DNA of 64,000 nt from Oscillospiraceae bacterium. Its GTDB lineage: Bacteria; Bacillota; Clostridia; Oscillospirales; Ruminococcaceae. A program made the position numbers and the translations under genes. Every line of letters begins with the position of its first letter. The first letter of the stretch is position 1. Shown here piece after piece: positions 17,448 to 25,621 of the stretch. The notes beneath the pieces were generated by a model. The model had not been told where the DNA came from and did not search any database. It saw only the letters and a list, made by a program, of their open reading frames with translations. The stretch covers positions 62,001 to 126,000 of the forward strand of contig JAJQIG010000046.1 in assembly GCA_021199335.1 (NCBI GenBank). Direction: 5' to 3'.

Positions 17448-18732
17448 GGAAGTAATCAGCAACAGCCGCACCGGCGAAAAATATACCCGCATAAAGCATC
17501 GGTCGGGCCTTGACATTTACATTTGGAGAATGGAGAATTACAGCACAACCCACGCACTGTTCGGAACAAAGTACGGTTCAATCAATACTAAATTCAAAAC
17601 AAAAAATGAACCCGATTTCATAACCGTTCCCAACGGAATTGCGCATTACCTTGAGCATAAGCTGTTCGAGAACGAGGACTGCGATGTTTTCAGTCTTTAC
17701 GCAAAAACGGGAGCATCTGCGAATGCTTACACATCGTTTGACAGAACCTGTTACCTTTTCAGCACAACGAGCAATGTCTACAAATCCCTTGAAATCCTGC
17801 TGAACTTTGTCCAGGAGCCGTATTTCACCGAGGCAACTGTGTTGAAGGAGCAGGGCATTATCGGGCAGGAAATAAGGATGTATGACGATAACGCAGGCTG
17901 GAGAGTGTTCTTCAATATGCTTCAGGGTATGTATCATAACCACCCTGTAAAAATTGATATTGCGGGTACGGTTGAAAGCATCGCTGAAATAAATGCCGAT
18001 CTGCTTTATAAGTGTTATTATACCTTTTACAATCTTAATAACATGGTTCTAAGCATTGCGGGCGATGTAGACGTTGACAGAGTCCTTGAAGTCTGCGATA
18101 AATGCCTTAAACCAAACGAAAATATCGAGCTTGAAACCGCATTTGAGTATGAACCCGATACCGTTTGCAAAAATGAAGTTGTTCAGCAGCTTGAAATTGC
18201 GGTGCCAATGTTTAATATAGGCTTTAAGGCTAAGCCGGAAAGCGGAATAGAGCTTCTGAAGGCTGAAATAGAAACGAATTTCGTCCTCTCACTTATTGCG
18301 GATGAAAGCTCCGATTTCTATAAAAAGCTTTATGACGATGGACTTATAAATTCTACCTTTTCATCGGAGGTATTTTCGGGCGATGGCTATTTCTGTTCAA
18401 TTTTCGGCGGAGAATCAAGAAATCCCCGACTTGTGCGTGATAAAATAATCGAGGAGATTAATCGCTGTAAGAAAGAAGGACTTGATGAAAAGCGTTTCAA
18501 CGTAATCAAGAAATCGTATTACGGTTCGCTTATCCGTGACCTGAATGATGCCGAGGCTGTCGCTACAATAATGCTTAACAGCGGTATGGAAAAGCTTTCC
18601 GCATTCGATAATATTGAAGCTGTTGCGGCTTGTACCTTTGAGGATGTTTCCGCCCGACTTAATAAGCAGTTCAATACAGACAATGTTGTTATTTCGATAA
18701 TAGACCCAATCGGCGGCAAGGAGGAGCAGTAA
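17440..18732 (+). CDS. M16-family zinc peptidase, YfmH type
   Basis: 430 residues from ATG 17440 (AAAGGAG upstream). The zinc motif HYLEH is at 69-73, followed by the typical LFENED segment and the family pattern GASANAYTSFDRTCYLFS. It pairs with the upstream inactive M16 protein, overlapping it by 8 bases, and is coupled to lgt by a TAATG overlap. Its substrate is not known. Confidence 0.9.
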   Translation: MNKEVISNSRTGEKYTRIKHRSGLDIYIWRMENYSTTHALFGTKYGSINTKFKTKNEPDFITVPNGIAHYLEHKLFENEDCDVFSLYAKTGASANAYTSFDRTCYLFSTTSNVYKSLEILLNFVQEPYFTEATVLKEQGIIGQEIRMYDDNAGWRVFFNMLQGMYHNHPVKIDIAGTVESIAEINADLLYKCYYTFYNLNNMVLSIAGDVDVDRVLEVCDKCLKPNENIELETAFEYEPDTVCKNEVVQQLEIAVPMFNIGFKAKPESGIELLKAEIETNFVLSLIADESSDFYKKLYDDGLINSTFSSEVFSGDGYFCSIFGGESRNPRLVRDKIIEEINRCKKEGLDEKRFNVIKKSYYGSLIRDLNDAEAVATIMLNSGMEKLSAFDNIEAVAACTFEDVSARLNKQFNTDNVVISIIDPIGGKEEQ

Positions 18733-19832
18733 TGAGCAATGCGGAGTGGAATACAATCTCTTTTCCTGCGCTTAATATCGAGTTTCCCGTTTACAGCACC
18801 GCATTTACGCTGTTCGGTGTCGAAATAAAGTGGTATGGAATAATGATAGGCATTGGTCTGCTTCTTGCAATTGTCTATTGTTTCAGAAAAATGAAGGCTG
18901 TCGGACTTGAAAGCGACAGAGCAACCGATGCGGTGTTTTTCGGCTTTGTCGGTGCAATTATCGGCGCAAGGCTTTATTATGTCGTTATGAGCTGGGACAG
19001 CTATAAGGACGACCTCAGCAAAATTTTTTCCGTCCGTGACGGAGGGCTTGCAATTTACGGAGGACTTATCGGCGCATTGCTTGTGGGATTGATTGCCGCA
19101 AAAATAAGGAAAGTCAAAATTCTTCCCCTGCTTGATTTAACAGGTATGGGATTTCTGATAGGTCAAGCTGTTGGACGTTGGGGAAACTTTTTTAACCATG
19201 AATGCTTCGGCAGCAATACATCGCTTCCATGGGGAATGACAAGCCCCAGAATTCAGGCATCGCTCCAGAATAACGCATATAAAATTCTTAGCGAAACGGG
19301 TGTCAATGTTGATCCGTCGCTTCCCGTTCATCCGTGCTTTCTGTATGAATCATTGTGGTGCCTTGCGGGATTTTTGCTCCTGCACTTCTACTTTAAGCAT
19401 AGGAAGTTTGATGGCGAACTGTTCTTCATCTATGTCGGCTGGTATGGACTCGGAAGGTTCTTTATCGAGGGCTTGCGTACAGACAGCCTTATGGTGGGTC
19501 ACCTGAGAATTTCGCAGCTTGTCGCTGCTTTGAGCGTTATTGCCGCCGTTGTTGTCATAATTGCAATGCGGCTTAAAATCAGATCGGACGGCGAGTATAC
19601 ATTCTATAAGGATTCCGAGGAGTCCAAGGCGCTTATTGCCGAAGCCGAAAGAAAAAATGCGGAGGCAGAGGAGAAAAGTCGAGAGAAAAAGGCTGCGCGT
19701 AAAGCAAAAAAGGATAACGCAGTCCTTGATGATAAGGACAAACTTGTTGACGACAGCGATGGCAATGATGATGAGGACAAGTCCGATTCGCTGAAAGAAG
19801 CTGCCGTAGAGGAGGAGAACAATAATGGCTAA
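18732..19832 (+). CDS. lgt: Prolipoprotein diacylglyceryl transferase
   Basis: Attaches diacylglycerol from phosphatidylglycerol to the lipobox cysteine of prolipoproteins, at the outer face of the membrane. Several membrane spans; signature GRWGNFFNHECFG at about residue 146, HPCFLYESLW near 200 and GLGRFFIEGLRTDS. AAGGAGGAG precedes the ATG. The conserved enzyme ends near residue 295; about 70 further residues form a highly charged Lys/Glu/Asp tail, unusual for Lgt. The TAATG overlap with the M16 gene and an 8-base overlap with folD indicate one transcript. Its likely clients include the peptide-binding lipoprotein at 34.3 kb. Confidence 0.95.
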   Translation: MSNAEWNTISFPALNIEFPVYSTAFTLFGVEIKWYGIMIGIGLLLAIVYCFRKMKAVGLESDRATDAVFFGFVGAIIGARLYYVVMSWDSYKDDLSKIFSVRDGGLAIYGGLIGALLVGLIAAKIRKVKILPLLDLTGMGFLIGQAVGRWGNFFNHECFGSNTSLPWGMTSPRIQASLQNNAYKILSETGVNVDPSLPVHPCFLYESLWCLAGFLLLHFYFKHRKFDGELFFIYVGWYGLGRFFIEGLRTDSLMVGHLRISQLVAALSVIAAVVVIIAMRLKIRSDGEYTFYKDSEESKALIAEAERKNAEAEEKSREKKAARKAKKDNAVLDDKDKLVDDSDGNDDEDKSDSLKEAAVEEENNNG

Positions 19833-20664
19833 AATAATTGATGGAAAGGTTATTTCCGCAAAGGTTAAGGCGCAGGTAAAGGAGGAAACGGATAAGCTTA
19901 AAACGCAGGGAATAAGCATAGGGCTTGCGGTAGTTATAGTCGGGGATAATCCCGCTTCAAGAGTTTATGTCAACAACAAAAAAAAGGCCTGCGCAGAGGT
20001 TGGCTTTGAGTCATTCGAGTATGCGCTCCCTGAAGAAACTACCCAGGAAGAGCTTCTTGAGCTTGTAAAGCAGCTCAATGCGGATGAGAGGGTGAACGGA
20101 ATTTTAGTTCAGCTTCCTCTGCCGAAGCATATCGATGAAAATGCCGTGATAAATACAATTCGCCCCGATAAGGATGTCGATGCGTTTCATCCCGAAAATG
20201 TCGGACACATTATGATAGGCGATTTCAGCTTTTTGCCCTGCACTCCTGCGGGAGTAATGGAGATGCTTGCACAGACAGGTATCGATGTTGACGGGAAAAA
20301 TTGCGTTGTTATCGGAAGAAGCAATATTGTAGGAAAGCCTATGGCAATGCTTCTTCTTCACAAGAATGCAACCGTTACAATTTGCCATTCACATACGAAA
20401 AACCTTAAGGAAATATGCAGCAATGCTGATGTTCTTGTTGCTGCTGTCGGAAAGGCAAGGTTTGTTTCTGCGGATATGGTCAAGGAGGGCGCAGTTGTAA
20501 TCGATGTCGGAATGAATCGGCTCGAAAACGGAAAGCTCTGCGGAGATGTGGACTATGAAGCTTGCTTTGATAAGGCGGGGTACATAACTCCTGTCCCCGG
20601 CGGAGTTGGACCAATGACGATTGCAATGCTTATGAAAAACACTCTTACATCGGCGAAAAAGTAA
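19825..20664 (+). CDS. folD: Methylenetetrahydrofolate dehydrogenase/cyclohydrolase FolD
   Basis: Converts 5,10-methylene-THF to 10-formyl-THF, the donor for Fmt and purine synthesis. 279 residues: catalytic region SRVYVNNKKKAC (Tyr and Lys), GILVQLPLPKHI, the NADP Rossmann segment VVIGRSNIVGKPMAMLL and the C-terminal TPVPGGVGPMTIAML. In Bacillus folD lies between nusB and xseA; here it is with lgt, and a TsaD paralogue occupies the nusB-xseA site. A 21-bp hairpin follows the stop. Confidence 0.97.
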   Translation: MAKIIDGKVISAKVKAQVKEETDKLKTQGISIGLAVVIVGDNPASRVYVNNKKKACAEVGFESFEYALPEETTQEELLELVKQLNADERVNGILVQLPLPKHIDENAVINTIRPDKDVDAFHPENVGHIMIGDFSFLPCTPAGVMEMLAQTGIDVDGKNCVVIGRSNIVGKPMAMLLLHKNATVTICHSHTKNLKEICSNADVLVAAVGKARFVSADMVKEGAVVIDVGMNRLENGKLCGDVDYEACFDKAGYITPVPGGVGPMTIAMLMKNTLTSAKK

Positions 20665-20680
20665 ATATTTGCATAAAATA

Positions 20681-20732
20681 AATCTCCCGTGTCAATAATA
20701 TGTGATGATATTATTGATACGGGAGATTTTTT
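20681..20732 (+). terminator. Terminator-like hairpin that also covers the RBS of the next gene
   Basis: A 21-bp stem with one G-U pair (20681-20701 with 20708-20728), 6-base loop, followed by T to 20732. It would end the folD transcript. The GGGAG at 20721-20725 that serves as ribosome binding site of the penicillin-binding protein gene (ATG 20733) lies inside the 3' arm, so read-through mRNA would have its ribosome site hidden. Confidence 0.88.
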
Positions 20733-22322
20733 ATGTCTGCAAGAATGATTGTAACAATAGTAGTCCTGTCAACCGTTTCCCTTGCCCTTGCCGTCAGAAT
20801 TTTTCTTATAAATAACGATAAGGAGGTTATAAAGGCATCGGTGGGCAGGGGGCAGTATCGAATTTCGGAGGTGAGCGAGTATGCCTCAATCTATGACTGC
20901 AACGGAGAAAGGCTGAATAATCGCACGGTTCAGTATAAAGCACTGATTAACCCGAATGATGTAAACTCGATTAGGGTGTTTGACTATATCCTTGATAAAG
21001 ATGTCTTTTATAACGGAATGAACGGAAACCTCCCTTTCCTCTGCTCTGTGAGCGAGGATGCCCAAAATTCGGATTACGTCACCGTTTTTAAGGAATATGT
21101 CCGTACAGACGACAGCCAACTCGCAAAGCATATTGTCGGCTATACCTCAGATAATGAAGGGGTATGCGGGATTGAGTACGGATACAGCGATTTCATCCAC
21201 AAAAATTATGAGGAAAATGAAGCGGAGTTCAGCGTTAATGCTGTCGGCGGAGTCCTTGACGGCCTGTTTTCGGAGGTAAATCCCGCCGATGAGCTTAAAG
21301 CGGGGGTTGTAACAACTATCAACTTAGATATACAGGAAATATGCGAGGAGGCAATGGAATCATCGGGCTATACCAAGGGCGCGGTTATTGTAATGGACGT
21401 AAAGAACGGATATATCAAAGCCTGCGCAAGCTATCCCGAATATAATATAAGCAGCCTTGTGGAGAGCATGGAAAGCAATGACGCCCCGTTCATAAATCGC
21501 GCGTTTTCCGCATACAGCGTTGGCTCAATTTTTAAGCTGGTGACAGCTTCTGCGGCTATGGAGTCGGGTATAAGCTCGGATTTTTCCTACACCTGTACAG
21601 GGTCAATTGATGTGAACGGACAGATTTTCAATTGCCACAAATGGGGGGGACACGGTGAGCTTGGTATGAGTGAGGCAATGGAGCTATCCTGCAATCCATA
21701 TTTCATTGCGCTCAGTGAGTATATTGACAATGAAATATTCCTGCAAACGGCGGAAAAGCTGGGATTCGGTCAGGAAACAGTGCTTTGTGAGGGCATTGTT
21801 TCGGAGAGCGGTTATCTTCCAACGGCAAAAGAGCTTTCGGTTAAAGCGGAAAAGGGAAATTTTTCTTTCGGTCAGGGAAAGCTTACGGCAACGCCGCTGC
21901 AAATATGCAGAATGACTGCGGCAATCGCTAATAACGGAATGGCAGCAGAGCCAAAACTTATTATAGGAACAATTGACAGCAGCGGAGAGCTTACCGAGGA
22001 AAAGTACAGCAAAAATGAGCGGGTTATATCTTACCTTACCGCAAAGAAGCTGCGTGATTTTATGATGGATGTTGTCGATGCAAGCAACTCTATGTCAAAA
22101 TCATACATTGTCGAATGTGCCGGAAAGACCTCAACCGCACAGACAGGGAGATATGACGAAAACGGAAACGAGGAGATGAACTGTTGGTTTACAGGTTATT
22201 TCCCCGCTCAAAATCCGCAGTATGCCGTAACAATTGTTTTGGAGAACGGTATTTCGGGGAATGTGTCCTGCGGCCCTGTGTTCAAAAAAATTGCCGAGGG
22301 CATCACGAAACTAACCTATTAG
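20733..22322 (+). CDS. Class B penicillin-binding protein (transpeptidase)
   Basis: 529 residues: N-terminal membrane anchor (about 5-26), a short dimerisation-type domain and a transpeptidase domain that cross-links peptidoglycan outside the cell. Active-site motifs: Ser265-x-x-Lys268 (GSIFKLV), Ser319-Cys-Asn321 (ELSCNPYF) and the third motif as Lys465-Thr-Ser (AGKTSTAQTG), where Lys-Thr-Gly is usual. Length and layout resemble PbpA/SpoVD-type proteins; the specific role (division, elongation or spore cortex) cannot be told. The start is fixed by GGGAG inside the preceding hairpin. Confidence 0.9.
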   Translation: MSARMIVTIVVLSTVSLALAVRIFLINNDKEVIKASVGRGQYRISEVSEYASIYDCNGERLNNRTVQYKALINPNDVNSIRVFDYILDKDVFYNGMNGNLPFLCSVSEDAQNSDYVTVFKEYVRTDDSQLAKHIVGYTSDNEGVCGIEYGYSDFIHKNYEENEAEFSVNAVGGVLDGLFSEVNPADELKAGVVTTINLDIQEICEEAMESSGYTKGAVIVMDVKNGYIKACASYPEYNISSLVESMESNDAPFINRAFSAYSVGSIFKLVTASAAMESGISSDFSYTCTGSIDVNGQIFNCHKWGGHGELGMSEAMELSCNPYFIALSEYIDNEIFLQTAEKLGFGQETVLCEGIVSESGYLPTAKELSVKAEKGNFSFGQGKLTATPLQICRMTAAIANNGMAAEPKLIIGTIDSSGELTEEKYSKNERVISYLTAKKLRDFMMDVVDASNSMSKSYIVECAGKTSTAQTGRYDENGNEEMNCWFTGYFPAQNPQYAVTIVLENGISGNVSCGPVFKKIAEGITKLTY

Positions 22323-22338
22323 ACTTTGTGAAAAAAAC

Positions 22339-22370
22339 CAAGACGGCGACTTAATACAGCCGCCGTCTTG
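22339..22370. terminator. Bidirectional terminator between convergent genes
   Basis: A 10-bp stem (22339-22348 with 22361-22370) and 12-base loop. On the minus strand it runs into seven T's, a good terminator for the small leftward gene; on the plus strand the T-run is short. Confidence 0.75.
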
Positions 22371-22387
22371 TTTAATATGAAATTGAA

Positions 22388-22597
22388 TTATTCATCATCA
22401 AAGTTGCCGGGAATGTTAAGCTGCTTAACAGGAATTCTTTTAAGCGGAGAATACATATATTTCGGACATGACGAATCCCCATCCACAAGACCCCTTTTTT
22501 CACACAGAACCTTGCCACCGTCTTTAGCCCTTGTTCCATACATACAATATTGGCATTGCGGAGGTATATTATTACCAAAGTACTTCTTTTTAGCCAT
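22388..22597 (-). CDS. Small four-cysteine protein of unknown function
   Basis: 69 residues, basic N-terminus MAKKKYFGN. Four cysteines in the pattern CQYC, then LCEK, then SCPKY suggest a small zinc-binding or rubredoxin-like knuckle. No name is recognised. Chosen over overlapping frames on both strands because of the cysteine pattern, the AAAGGA site upstream of its ATG and the good minus-strand terminator just after its stop. It lies 50 bases downstream of the ylbJ stop, so the two could share a transcript. Confidence 0.65.
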   Translation of the reverse strand: MAKKKYFGNNIPPQCQYCMYGTRAKDGGKVLCEKRGLVDGDSSCPKYMYSPLKRIPVKQLNIPGNFDDE

Positions 22598-22647
22598 AAG
22601 AGAATCAAGTCCTTTCAGTTGTTTCTATATATCTAAAGGTTATTATA

Positions 22648-23742
22648 TCACATTTTTTTAGATTTGACTATAAGATTATTTGACAACAATAAAATTGTCA
22701 TAATTAACAAAAATAAGCTTGGAATTGGTGGATTGTGACGAAGCAGGACTTGAGAAAAGTTCCCTGTTTGTACAATATTATTAATGCCAATTACATATAT
22801 TAATATTCTACAACAAAAGTACGATATAAATATAGAAATAGTACGGCAAATATAAAAACTTTTTGTTAATATCTTGCTATTAATGACCCCTTCTGTCTGA
22901 ATTATTACGCATAGTCCGCCAAAGGAGAGCAAGGCGGTAATTATCGGAAGAAGCCCAATGTCTGCCTTAATAGTGGAAACGGAACTTATTTCCAATATAG
23001 ACTTCAAAATAGCGGCGCAGTTTTCATATGATACCCCTGTAAGAGCGTTTAAAAAGCGCGCGGCAGCATCTATAATTCCGACTTTATCCAGTATAGCAAT
23101 AAGCGTTGAGAAAAAAACAATCGCCGCACACATTTTCAGCATCGCCGCAGCACCCGAATTGATGGATTTAATGAGGTCGGATAACCTAAATGTTACCTTT
23201 AACTCGGTTTGTTGCAAATCCAAGGGGAGCTTTCTTCTCCTGAATCCGATGAATACGGCAATTAAGAGGTTTGACAAAAATATGCATAAAAAAATCAGCA
23301 TTCCTACCTTAATGCTGGAATAAAGCTTCAACCCGACTGCTCCGCAGAAAAAAGCAGGCCCTCCCATATAGCAGTAGCCGAGCATTTCCTCCGAGGTTTC
23401 CTTGTCTATCCTTTTATGGTCGTATAAATCGGTTAGGAGCTTTGCGCCAACTGGGTAACCTGCAACTGAGCTTAGCAGGAAAACCGAAAAAAACTCCTCT
23501 GGAATGTGAAAAACATACCTTGCAATATACTTGAACGGTACGCTTATTACCGAATACAGATTGGAGGAAATTATAAACCCCGAAATAACCATAAAAGCAA
23601 AAAGCGAGGGGATTATTGTCTGAATGCATACGTTTATCGAGTTTACAACGGCTGCCCCTACATCCCTTGCAAAATATATAAGTGATGCGGCATAGGCTAA
23701 TATCAAAATTCCCACGGATATCTTTACTGCTTTTTTTATCAT
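22648..23742 (-). CDS. ylbJ: Sporulation integral membrane protein YlbJ family
   Basis: 364 residues, about eight hydrophobic segments, with the family motifs SSVAGYPVGAKLL, GGPAFFCGAVG and FGGLCVIIQTEGV. Related to Gate-domain transporters. In Bacillus YlbJ is made under sigma-E and needed for heat-resistant spores; the transported substrate is unknown. AAGGGG lies about 9 bases before the ATG. It is divergent from yqfC, another sigma-E-type gene, with a GC-rich structured region between them. Confidence 0.88.
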   Translation of the reverse strand: MIKKAVKISVGILILAYAASLIYFARDVGAAVVNSINVCIQTIIPSLFAFMVISGFIISSNLYSVISVPFKYIARYVFHIPEEFFSVFLLSSVAGYPVGAKLLTDLYDHKRIDKETSEEMLGYCYMGGPAFFCGAVGLKLYSSIKVGMLIFLCIFLSNLLIAVFIGFRRRKLPLDLQQTELKVTFRLSDLIKSINSGAAAMLKMCAAIVFFSTLIAILDKVGIIDAAARFLNALTGVSYENCAAILKSILEISSVSTIKADIGLLPIITALLSFGGLCVIIQTEGVINSKILTKSFYICRTISIFISYFCCRILIYVIGINNIVQTGNFSQVLLRHNPPIPSLFLLIMTILLLSNNLIVKSKKM

Positions 23743-23825
23743 ATAGTGTGTCCCCTTGGCATTTATTTTTCCACAATAAAGTATATGTGATTTTTCTTTC
23801 TAATATAATTTAAAGAAGAATTAAG

Positions 23826-23998
23826 GCGACAGCGTATAACTCACGACTGATGTCCACCGCCCCTTCATGCGGGGGAGCATACGGCCTTTCAGCGGGGACC
23901 CAGTCCCCAACTGAAACCCCTAAGGGGCTAACGCCCCAGTCGTTCGTTGAATGATGGGGCAATGCCCCTTATTGAACCGCTTTATGTTGTGCGGCTGT
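23826..23998. repeat. Cluster of GC-rich inverted repeats between ylbJ and yqfC
   Basis: The 280 bases between ylbJ and yqfC hold no gene. They contain an outer 7-bp arm (23843-23849 with 23937-23943) enclosing TTTCAG/CTGAAA (23887-23892 with 23911-23916) around GGGGA/TCCCC, then CCCC-TAA-GGGG (23917-23927) and GGGGC-TAAC-GCCCC (23924-23937). Outside the arm are GGGGC-AAT-GCCCC (23956-23968) and a CCGC/GCGG hairpin near 23976-23994. Composition is far more GC-rich than the flanks. It could be a dispersed repeat or a structured RNA; neither can be proved here. Confidence 0.6.
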
Positions 23999-24022
23999 TC
24001 ACTGATATGGGAGGATATTCCG

Positions 24023-24292
24023 ATGCGGTTGAAGCTAAAGGAAGAATATAATAAGGCGGTCGCAAGAATTTGCAGAAAACAGCTTTATCTTAACACTTAT
24101 ATGAGCGTTACGGACAATACCCGCATTGAAATTGAGAATTGCAAAAGAATAATCGAGTATAACGACATTTATATAAGCCTGAAAGCCGCAACGATAACCC
24201 TTAGAATATGGGGTAAGAACCTCAAAATTTCCGATTACAATACTGATGGAATAGTCGTTGAGGGAGAATTTTCGTCAATAGAGTTTGAGTAG
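24023..24292 (+). CDS. yqfC: Sporulation protein YqfC (YabP family)
   Basis: 89 residues from ATG 24023 (GGGAGG 8 bases upstream); a longer in-frame start reads into the GC-rich repeat and is rejected. The family core is visible in IEIENCKRIIEYNDIYISL and the closing GKNLKISDYNTDGIVVEGEF. In Bacillus it is a sigma-E-controlled mother-cell gene of unknown mechanism, found with yqfD as here (50 bases between). Confidence 0.88.
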   Translation: MRLKLKEEYNKAVARICRKQLYLNTYMSVTDNTRIEIENCKRIIEYNDIYISLKAATITLRIWGKNLKISDYNTDGIVVEGEFSSIEFE

Positions 24293-24342
24293 TCACTGTA
24301 ATCCTGCCGGCGTAATAACTATTATTGTATGGGAGAAAAATT

Positions 24343-25518
24343 ATGTTTATAAAGTGGATGGGATATGTTTCCTTTAAAATATTTGCGTATGATTTGTCGG
24401 ATATTATGAACAAGCTCAGAAACAGTGGATTTGCCGTGCATAATCTAAGAGTTTCGGAGGGGAAATATGCTGTTGGGGAAATAAGCTGGTATGATTTTGA
24501 CGAGCTTAAGGCGCTTGTTAACAGCTGTTCGGCGCAGCTTGAAGCAGCCAACAAAAAGGGACTTGCTTTCAAGATTATGGATTATAAAAAAAGGTTTGGA
24601 ATTGCCCTTGGAACAGTGCTTGCTGCTGCAATGGTTTTTTATTTTTCAAATACCGTCCTCACGATAGAGGTTTACGGCAATGAAAGTATGTCCGATGCAG
24701 GTGTAATTTCCGTTATGAATGATTACGGCATTTCTATAGGAAAATTTATTCCGTCGCTTGACCTCCGTGACTGCGAAAGAAGAATTATAACGGCATTCGA
24801 TGAGTTCAGCTGGATAGGAATACGCTCTTCGGGGTGCAGAATTCTTGTTGAGGTGAGCGAAAGGACGGAAAAGCCCGAAATGGTCGCAACAGCCGTTCCC
24901 TGCAATATTATTTCGGCAAAGGATGCGCAGATTGTGGAGATAAGAAATGTATATATGGGAATGCTCGTGCCTATGCTCTATGATGGGGTGAAAAAGGGCG
25001 ACCTGCTCATAAGCGGAACTGTTGACGGAAAGCTTGACCATGACTATTACGTTCACGCTATGGGGGAAATTATCGGAAGATATGAGGAGAAAGCAACGTT
25101 TTTCCAACCCTACAACGATACCGTCATAAATTATTCCGATGAATTTACAAGGAAATCCCTATATCTTTTTGGCTTGAGAATACCACTTTATTTAAACGAT
25201 AAAACAGATGGCGGCTGTGAATACTCCGAGTCGCTCAGTTATTTGAGCTTTTTCAAGCTTAAACTGCCCTTGGGCATAGTTTTTTCCGAAATAAAGCCCT
25301 ATACCGAGGATGAAATTGTCTACGACAGGGAGCAGGTACTTGCCATACTTGATGAAAAAACGGAAAATTATGAGCAAAACTTTTATAACGGAAAAAACCT
25401 TTCGGTAATTGATAAAAAAACGGAATATACCGAAAAAAATAACGGCATAGAGGTCACCGTAACATATACGATTGAGGGAAACATAGGCGTGACTCAAGAA
25501 ATTATGGCAAAATATTAA
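24343..25518 (+). CDS. yqfD: Sporulation protein YqfD
   Basis: 391 residues from ATG 24343, set by GGGAG 7 bases upstream. N-terminal soluble part, one membrane segment (FGIALGTVLAAAMVFYFS), then an extracytoplasmic domain with the family motifs IEVYGNESMSDAGV and FDEFSWIGIRSSGCRI (FtsQ/POTRA-like) and GDLLISGTVDG. A mother-cell sporulation gene in Bacillus. The order yqfC-yqfD-phoH is conserved across spore-formers. Confidence 0.9.
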   Translation: MFIKWMGYVSFKIFAYDLSDIMNKLRNSGFAVHNLRVSEGKYAVGEISWYDFDELKALVNSCSAQLEAANKKGLAFKIMDYKKRFGIALGTVLAAAMVFYFSNTVLTIEVYGNESMSDAGVISVMNDYGISIGKFIPSLDLRDCERRIITAFDEFSWIGIRSSGCRILVEVSERTEKPEMVATAVPCNIISAKDAQIVEIRNVYMGMLVPMLYDGVKKGDLLISGTVDGKLDHDYYVHAMGEIIGRYEEKATFFQPYNDTVINYSDEFTRKSLYLFGLRIPLYLNDKTDGGCEYSESLSYLSFFKLKLPLGIVFSEIKPYTEDEIVYDREQVLAILDEKTENYEQNFYNGKNLSVIDKKTEYTEKNNGIEVTVTYTIEGNIGVTQEIMAKY

Positions 25519-25548
25519 TTTTTCCCCCTTTTATTTTTTTTACATATA

Positions 25549-25557
25549 TGCTATAAT
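25549..25557 (+). promoter_or_regulatory. Extended -10 promoter before phoH
   Basis: TGcTATAAT at 25549-25557, about 65 bases before the phoH start. The -35 region is a T-rich stretch without a good match. It would separate vegetative phoH-ybeY-dgkA-era expression from the sporulation genes upstream. Confidence 0.6.
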
Positions 25558-25621
25558 AAGTATATAATTGCGAAAAATGGGACATGACATAGTATTTCTG
25601 ATTAATTGAGGTATCTTGAAT

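Noticed and set aside
22368..22661. Rightward 97-residue frame opposite the small cysteine gene
   Set aside because: No ribosome site, no motif, and it covers a terminator; it mirrors the leftward gene.
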